Source: Thozetella sp. PMI_491 (taxonomy: Eukaryota > Ascomycota > Sordariomycetes > Chaetosphaeriales > Chaetosphaeriaceae). Taken from it: DNA of 64,000 bases. Below, one piece after another: positions 58,282 to 64,000 of this stretch. The notes below the pieces were generated by a model. It was not told the origin of the DNA and did not search any database. It saw nothing but the letters and a program-made list of their open reading frames with translations. The position numbers and the translations under genes were made by a program. The stretch spans positions 186,001-250,000 of the forward strand of contig MU270068.1 of NCBI GenBank assembly GCA_021432635.1. Reading direction: 5' to 3'. The stretch's first letter is position 1. Each line of letters starts with the position of its first letter.

Positions 58282-60689
58282 GATGGCCCGATGACTGAGA
58301 ATCCTCCAAAATTTTCTGAAAAGGCGTGGCCGTAGTGGGGGAGGGGCCACGAAAATTAGTTGAGAGCGTTCAGGGTCCTCCTCTGTCGCCCACGATGAGT
58401 TCCAAGCAGGAAAGGCAGCCGAGTGCCACCAGATCCCCTCGCCGGCTTTATTGAAGGACTGCAGAAAGAAACAAGAGAAAAAGGCGCCGCCGACTCGACC
58501 CGCGCACGGCAGCGAGATGGCACGCTCTCGATAGTGTCCAGAGCGTGAGGTAAAGAGCTTGGAACGAGGGGCAACCTTGCTTGCGGGTCGTCCCTATTTC
58601 TTGACCAAAGATCAAGCGCCTCGCCTTCCCGTCGTCCTGTCCTCCACTGCCGTTCGGTGCAAGTCGTGCACAGGCCCGCCTCTGGCTTGCTGCCGTCCGG
58701 CTATCGAGGTGCGCAGAGAGAGGATGATGTGCTTCCGTTTGGCATCAGCCGTTTCAGTGGCAGTTTGAGAATCGGTCTCCACTTTCAAGCTTTAGTATGG
58801 CCAATTAGATCGCCGCTGGCCTGCCTGCCTTGTCCCTAGCAACGGGTGCTTAGGAGAGGCTGAAAGATGGGGTAGGGGGATGGGTAGGTCAGGAATGAGT
58901 GAGCGTGACACTTGTGTGAGAGCGAGACCGCGACAGACTGTGTTGAGGAAAAAATAAAATAAAAAGGTAAGAAAAAATAAAACAACAATAACCTGGGGCT
59001 CGGTGGAAGGGGGTTTCGTGGATGAGATGGCCAGTCTTTAAACTTACAATTCTGCGCCGCTCGCGTCGGGTCCGCGACGCAGCAGGCTAACACACTTTCA
59101 AATCGACGGCGCAAATACATGCAATTCAATATCCTGAGGCCGTCTCTCCAAATCCTTCTCCCAACTCCACATCGGACTTTTTTTTTTCTTTGTGCTGACG
59201 CAAATCGCCTCTTTCTCGTCTTCCAATATGTGCTTTGAGCATTGCTCCTATTATGTTTATTAAGCCGGAACATAATTAAGCTACACCGCGTTGCTGACCC
59301 GCCGTCAGCCTCTTTGCAGCAGGAGGGATGGGCACAGCGGGGTGTCCCTCCTCAACGCCCCCGCCCCCAGGCGAGGAAGGGCTTCAGGATTCCAGGGCTT
59401 TAGGGAGGGCTCAAAGGGTGACAGGAACTCAAATCCAGCTCTGGCCACGCTTGCCACGAAACAAACAAGTCCGCGGTGATTGACCCGTCATTATGCTGTA
59501 GCGGCGATGATCGACCGGCTTCCAAGCCTTCCTTGTTTCCATGCAACCTCCCACGGCCCGCCTTCTTGGACAAGCTTAACCGTCCAGAGGTCTGCCGCCG
59601 CCCGTAGGGTTCCGATCGACGACTAGGACCGTCGGAAATGATGACAGATACCTGCCTGCTGCTGGTGGGCCACCTGCTTCCTGCTTCCTCGCCTGGTCCC
59701 GTGTTGGGGCTGGTACGGTGACACTGCATTTGCAGGGAAAGACGGATAATTATTTCGTGTGTGCTTAGATGAGCTTCCCATGGCCCAGGACAGTATTTGA
59801 AAAGTGTCCGGCATGCGCCATAGGATTGGTTAACCGGGGGCCGGCCGTCTCCACTTGAGCCGCCCCCCATTAGCAGAAGGTTATGTAGGTACAGTACAGT
59901 AACGGTCTAGCTTTGGTGGCACTACAGTGTGACTACACACTTGGCCAAGCTAGCTTCTCATCCTCCATCATGACCGTGGTGACCATGTTCGCGACTTGTC
60001 GGCCCCTATCATGTCGAAGCAGCAAGTTGGCAAAGGATTTGAAAGCATCTAGGGCGAGATTCGGCCAGCAATGGCAAGACCTTTAATTTATCAAGCTGGA
60101 ATGGCCATGCTCTATTGAACAGATATGTACTCTGCGCCGTCTCGGCGTTGAAACTGCCGTCAGATTTCGCCGCCGCCCCCCTCCTAATGCCGGCCGTCCC
60201 CAGACGATGCCTGGGGTAGATTCCGAGGGCCCTTTGAACTTCAGCTTCCCACGATCGGCTCATCATTGATCAATGTCATCGCTGCTGGGGTATCTTTTTC
60301 CGAAAGAGCCATGCCTCCCTCACCCGTCTATCGCTCTCATCCCATGCGGGCCTCCTTTTAGCCCCATTCGTGTTTTTGTCATGCCTCAAACCCGTCGGGC
60401 ACCAGCTTCTGTCGCGAGATCCGGAGTTGGCGGCAGTTCCGTCCCGCCCGCTCCCCATACTCTCTCTAACGGCTGTTGGCCCAAGACATGTGACACCCCA
60501 TTGACATTCCCTATGCTGCCTGGTTGAACCCCCCCCTTTTTTTACCGTTGAATGCCGGATACCAGAGATGCAAAATAAGCCAGCAATTGTTCATGCCCAG
60601 ATCACCACAAGCCGCAAAGATCCTCCCGAGGGTTTCCTAGCGATCCTGGCGGAGATGTTTACGCCGGCAGGAGCAAGCCGGGGAGAGCG
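58282..60689. other. Intergenic spacer upstream of the RS-rich gene
   Basis: 2.4 kb without a supportable gene. The left part should be the RS-rich gene's promoter. A local A/T-rich patch lies near 58945-58995. The right end is the 3' region of the copper-fist gene. Confidence 0.45.
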
Positions 60690-62410
60690 CTACAGCGGCG
60701 GCCCTATTCGCGTCTTATGCACCACGCACCCGTCACAGGCACAATCATCCCCGCAGGGGCAAAACACCTCACTGCCGTTACATCCGCTAGGGTCGTACGG
60801 GATGTTGACAAAGAAGTAATCGCTTGTTGACAATGCCTGCTCTTCGCTGAACCCAGACGCATCGCTGGGAGTCTGGGCCGGAGGAGGGCTGGGCGGCTCC
60901 GTGCTGTGGGTTTGTGCCGCGCCTCCACAGCAGCTGCTGCGGGTGGTGGTCGTGGCGTTGGTGCCGTTGCCTGCCGCACTGCCGCCGTTGGATGCGGCTG
61001 CAGGAGCAGGAACTGAGCTGCTGTTTCCATTCATGTGAGTGTATGGCTCTGTGGGGGATAGTTCTGCGGTATTGTATGCATTATTGACATAATTAAACAT
61101 CTCCTGGTTGAACGGATGGGCCACGCAGCCAACACACGAGCAGCCTGGACCACATGAGCATTCATGGCTAAACCCAAGAGGGTCTGGGGATCCGTCAACC
61201 GAGACACCATTCATATTGGAGATCTGAAGCCAGAGGTCCTGGTTCACCGGGTTGGAGAAGGAGCCGTAGTTCGCAGGGTAAGTATAAACCGTCTGTTGGG
61301 CATAAGGGTCTTGGTAACTCTGCGTCTTGAGGTTCAAGGCAGCCGGTGGTAGCTGCTGCATAAATGTCTTGCTGGTATCAACGGGTGGCGGCGGGGCCAT
61401 AGTTGGTTTTATATCGGGGGAATCTTTCTTCGGCCCACAGCAGCAACTGCCTCCCCCCTCGTTGGAGGAATCGTTCGCTGGCGGCGAGAGCGGTGCTGCA
61501 ACGGGAGTCTGTCGCACACCGTTCGGGGGACGTACTTTGTGCCCTCCGTTGGACATCGGCGCAAGTGGTATGGTGGCCATAACGGGGGTAGGCATCGCGC
61601 TATGGCTCTCTTTGATGCCGTTCTGGATCTCATGTTGGAGTATGATGGCCTGCGGTGCCTGCTGTACTCTTTGTATCGCTTGTGGAGGAGGCCCAAAGCC
61701 CATTGGCGCCTGATAACCAAGTTGGACATGTGATCCATAGCCGTTGACTCCCGAACTGGCATATCCAATCACAGAGCCTCCGGCTGTTGTGACCGGTGTG
61801 CTCATATGGTTACTCAGCAGACTCATTGTGGTTGCGTCCACGCTTCCGAAATGGTTTACGATGTTGACCGTGTTCGGATCTATCCTCCCAAGCTGGCTCG
61901 GTTCAAATGATAGCTTCCGGCCATTTTGCCGCAGGCCGGAGCTCGATTTATTTACTCTGTACGGGCCTCGCGCTGATGTCGGCGATGTCGGCGTGTCATT
62001 GAGAATCGGGGCTGGTTCGGGGTGAGCATCGCTGGCATGCTCCTCTTCCCCCCCACAGCCACATTTCTGCTTCCGCGGGATCGCAACCTTCACGCCACCA
62101 CACCCGCACGGTTGGTCGGGTGGGCACGGGCATGTGCTTAATGGCCGGCCGGGTTTCCGGACCGGAACCATCACTCGCTCGGCGGCATGGTTGCACTTTG
62201 TGGAACGGTGTCCTCGTATGCACGGGGCGCTGCAGGTGTGGAGTGTTAGTAGGTATGGCGCGCAAGTAGACAATGCGGGAGAGAGGAGGCTGTGGTACAG
62301 CGGCTTGTTCCAAGCATATTTGCTTTTGGCGACAAGTAGACAGAGAAGAGGATATGGAGCCAAGAAAAGGGTACTCACCAGGCCACCTTTTGGCCGTTGA
62401 TGATAGGCAT
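60690..62410 (-). CDS. mac1: Copper-fist transcription factor, Mac1/GRISEA type
   Basis: Two exons, 62410-62379 and 62229-60690, joined over a 149 bp intron, give 523 residues. The join completes a Cys codon and yields MPIINGQKVACAPCIRGHR, with zinc ligands Cys11, Cys14, Cys23 and His25 and the RKPGRP minor-groove motif (35-40). A Cys-rich extension follows (CPCPPDQPCGCGG, KCGCGG). Two C-terminal copies of CxCxxxCxCxxCxxH, at 368-382 and 501-515, match the copper-sensing repeats of Mac1-type factors; extra SCCCGPKK and SCCGGA patches lie near them. By family, such proteins activate high-affinity copper uptake genes under copper starvation and are switched off when Cu(I) fills the C-terminal repeats (yeast Mac1, Podospora GRISEA). 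The intron after the first zinc ligand codon is a typical position for this domain. The middle is Pro/Gln/Ser-rich. Confidence 0.92.
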
Positions 62411-64000
62411 GGTTCTACTGATAGCTCTGACAGCGCCGCCGGCATCAGAAACAGTACCCTCTGAAAGGCGCCGAGAGGTTAGTCTGGTTCAAGTCTCAGA
62501 CGTCCGCGATGAGTCTGCCAAAACCTTGTCGCGTCAATGGGGGAGGAGGGGCTGTCCGCGCACGTGAAGGCTCGGGTGCTCGCGCAGCAGAAAGCGCCTG
62601 AGTTAGAAGGCGCTGGCGGACGACGAGAGCACGGGATTTGGAGGCGCGCTCGGCACGGGATGCGGTGTCGGCTAGGTCGGAGGACAGGAATGCACACCGG
62701 AACGATGCGCAAGGGTCGTGGTGAGCACTTTGACCCTGAGAAATGCGCCCCCTTCCAAAATGGGTAGGCGTTTAGGTTAGGATGGAGGCTGGGCGGAAGA
62801 AGCTTCCTCTTGATGGTGTCCCGGCGCCAGCAGTCGTGGCAAGAAGCAAGGTTACAGAATCGGGGTTGACGCAGCACGTCCTTCCCGTAGAGGGGGTTAT
62901 CCTGGTATGGGGATCGCCGCTCTTAGCAGGCTCACGTTGGGCCGAGTTGTGGTGGTGGTGGCAGCGCGGCTAACCGGTGCCTCCTCCTTCGGCTCCGGAC
63001 CCGAAAGGGACGGGGCTTGCGCTCCTGAGGAAGATAGAGCTGGGCCGGTAGAGAATAAGTGGACGGGAGCCGGTAATGGTAAATACGTATATCGCCTCGG
63101 TCAAGAGGTAGAACACAGTTTCCGCCGGGGCGGAGAGATTTGGGGGTGACCACGTCTCATGCAAACTCTCGCGAGTCTAGAAGGTGAGTCGGAATCGGTT
63201 GGCTTGCCTGAGTCGAGTCAGACGACGACGGTACCAGGGCCTCGGTTCGGCGCAGAAACCACGCCAATCGCAGTTGTTCCGTCTGTCCAGCCTTCCAGCT
63301 GCAGCCTGTCTCAGGCCAGAGACCAGACGAGGACGTGAGCTGGTACCTCAACGCACAGCCAGCCGACGAAGGACGGGCGGCACAAGCAGACCTGTGGAGG
63401 GCGCAAAGTGATGGGAGGAAAGGAGGGGTTAAGCCAGGTCAGGTCATGTCAGACGGGCGGGCGGCTCGCTATGTCGTATGGGCGACTTTGGCGGTTCCCT
63501 GTCCGCCTTGGTCCACGTCCCTGGGCCAGGTTGGCTCGGCGGTTTGGGTGGGTGGCTTTCACGGCTGTCCAGGTGCAGGGTACCACAGACGTTCGAGTCA
63601 ACGCTGCGGGCAACGGCGGAGGGGGTAATCGTCGGCCACGCGCGGGCAAAGCAGATGCCCGAGATGAGGATGCAACGCGGGGGGGCGGCTGCGCAGGAAG
63701 AGTGCGCGGTCGATGAAAACGTTCCCAAAGCTGGTGGCGGTGGTCCAGATAGATTGGCTTCCCGACTTTCCAGTCCCGGCAGGTGGGGAGAGGCGTTCGC
63801 TAGAGAGCTGCGACTGGGAACAACGGGGATCCAGTGGACGAAGGAGGGGTCGCGGAACCGATGGAATGGAAATACAGAAGGCGACTCGTTCGCAACAGCG
63901 GCAGCAGGCAATTTGAGCCGGTCCCGTTGGCCGCGTTTCGTGGTTTCGTGAGCGGAAGGCGCTAGGCTCTTGTTACTCGGGCTTCAACCTTGTGATTCCC
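62411..64000. other. Upstream region of the Mac1-type gene
   Basis: 1.6 kb to the end of the window. It should contain the promoter of the leftward copper-fist gene. Open frames on both strands overlap without domains; no other gene can be supported. Confidence 0.45.

Noticed and set aside
63444-63911. 155-codon minus-strand frame near the right end
   Set aside because: A plus-strand frame of equal length overlaps it; neither has a motif, and composition matches the surrounding spacer.

Overview
The window is nuclear DNA of a filamentous ascomycete (Pezizomycotina, most likely a Sordariomycete). The protein set is purely fungal: a fungal phytochrome hybrid kinase, copper-fist regulators, a Zn2Cys6 factor, a GH55 glucanase and EFM7. 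Genes are interrupted by short spliceosomal introns (about 52 to 340 bp) with GTRNGY-like donors, and spacers are GC-rich with poly-C/G and CT-rich tracts. I support 12 protein-coding genes. Ten are spliced; for these I worked out exon joins that keep the reading frame and restore family motifs. I see no rRNA, tRNA, CRISPR array or intact transposon.

Layout. 0.9-5.4 kb (-): biliverdin-type phytochrome histidine kinase. 9.4-10.8 kb (-): ketopantoate-reductase family enzyme. 10.8-20.1 kb: a 9.3 kb gene-poor spacer. 20.1-21.9 kb (+): copper-fist regulator of the AceA/Cup2 type. 26.9-29.6 kb (-): Rgt1-like Zn2Cys6 regulator. 31.9-33.3 kb (-): DUF2461 protein with charged tails. 34.4-35.3 kb (+): phytanoyl-CoA-dioxygenase-like oxygenase. 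35.6-38.3 kb (-): secreted GH55 exo-beta-1,3-glucanase. 38.3-45.2 kb: a second gene-poor spacer ending in a long pyrimidine-rich leader. 45.2-48.5 kb (+): C2H2 plus fungal_trans regulator. 49.7-51.1 kb (-) and 53.1-54.7 kb (+): two divergently oriented, apparently paralogous four-helix membrane proteins. 55.1-56.0 kb (-): EFM7 methyltransferase. 56.6-58.3 kb (-): RS-rich protein with a conserved domain of unknown function. 60.7-62.4 kb (-): Mac1/GRISEA-type copper-fist regulator.

There is no obvious metabolic cluster. The window is dominated by regulators (four DNA-binding factors and a photoreceptor kinase). Two themes stand out. Copper-fist factors of two different types, expected to act on copper excess and copper starvation, sit about 39 kb apart. 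A divergent pair of membrane proteins keeps a shared four-helix core, a conserved AGxPxxCxGL motif and an equivalent C-terminal (L/P)PxY-type motif despite low overall similarity; this pair is the best candidate for an undescribed system here. Family assignments rest on motifs I could read; orthology statements and splice models are inference without alignment or RNA data.
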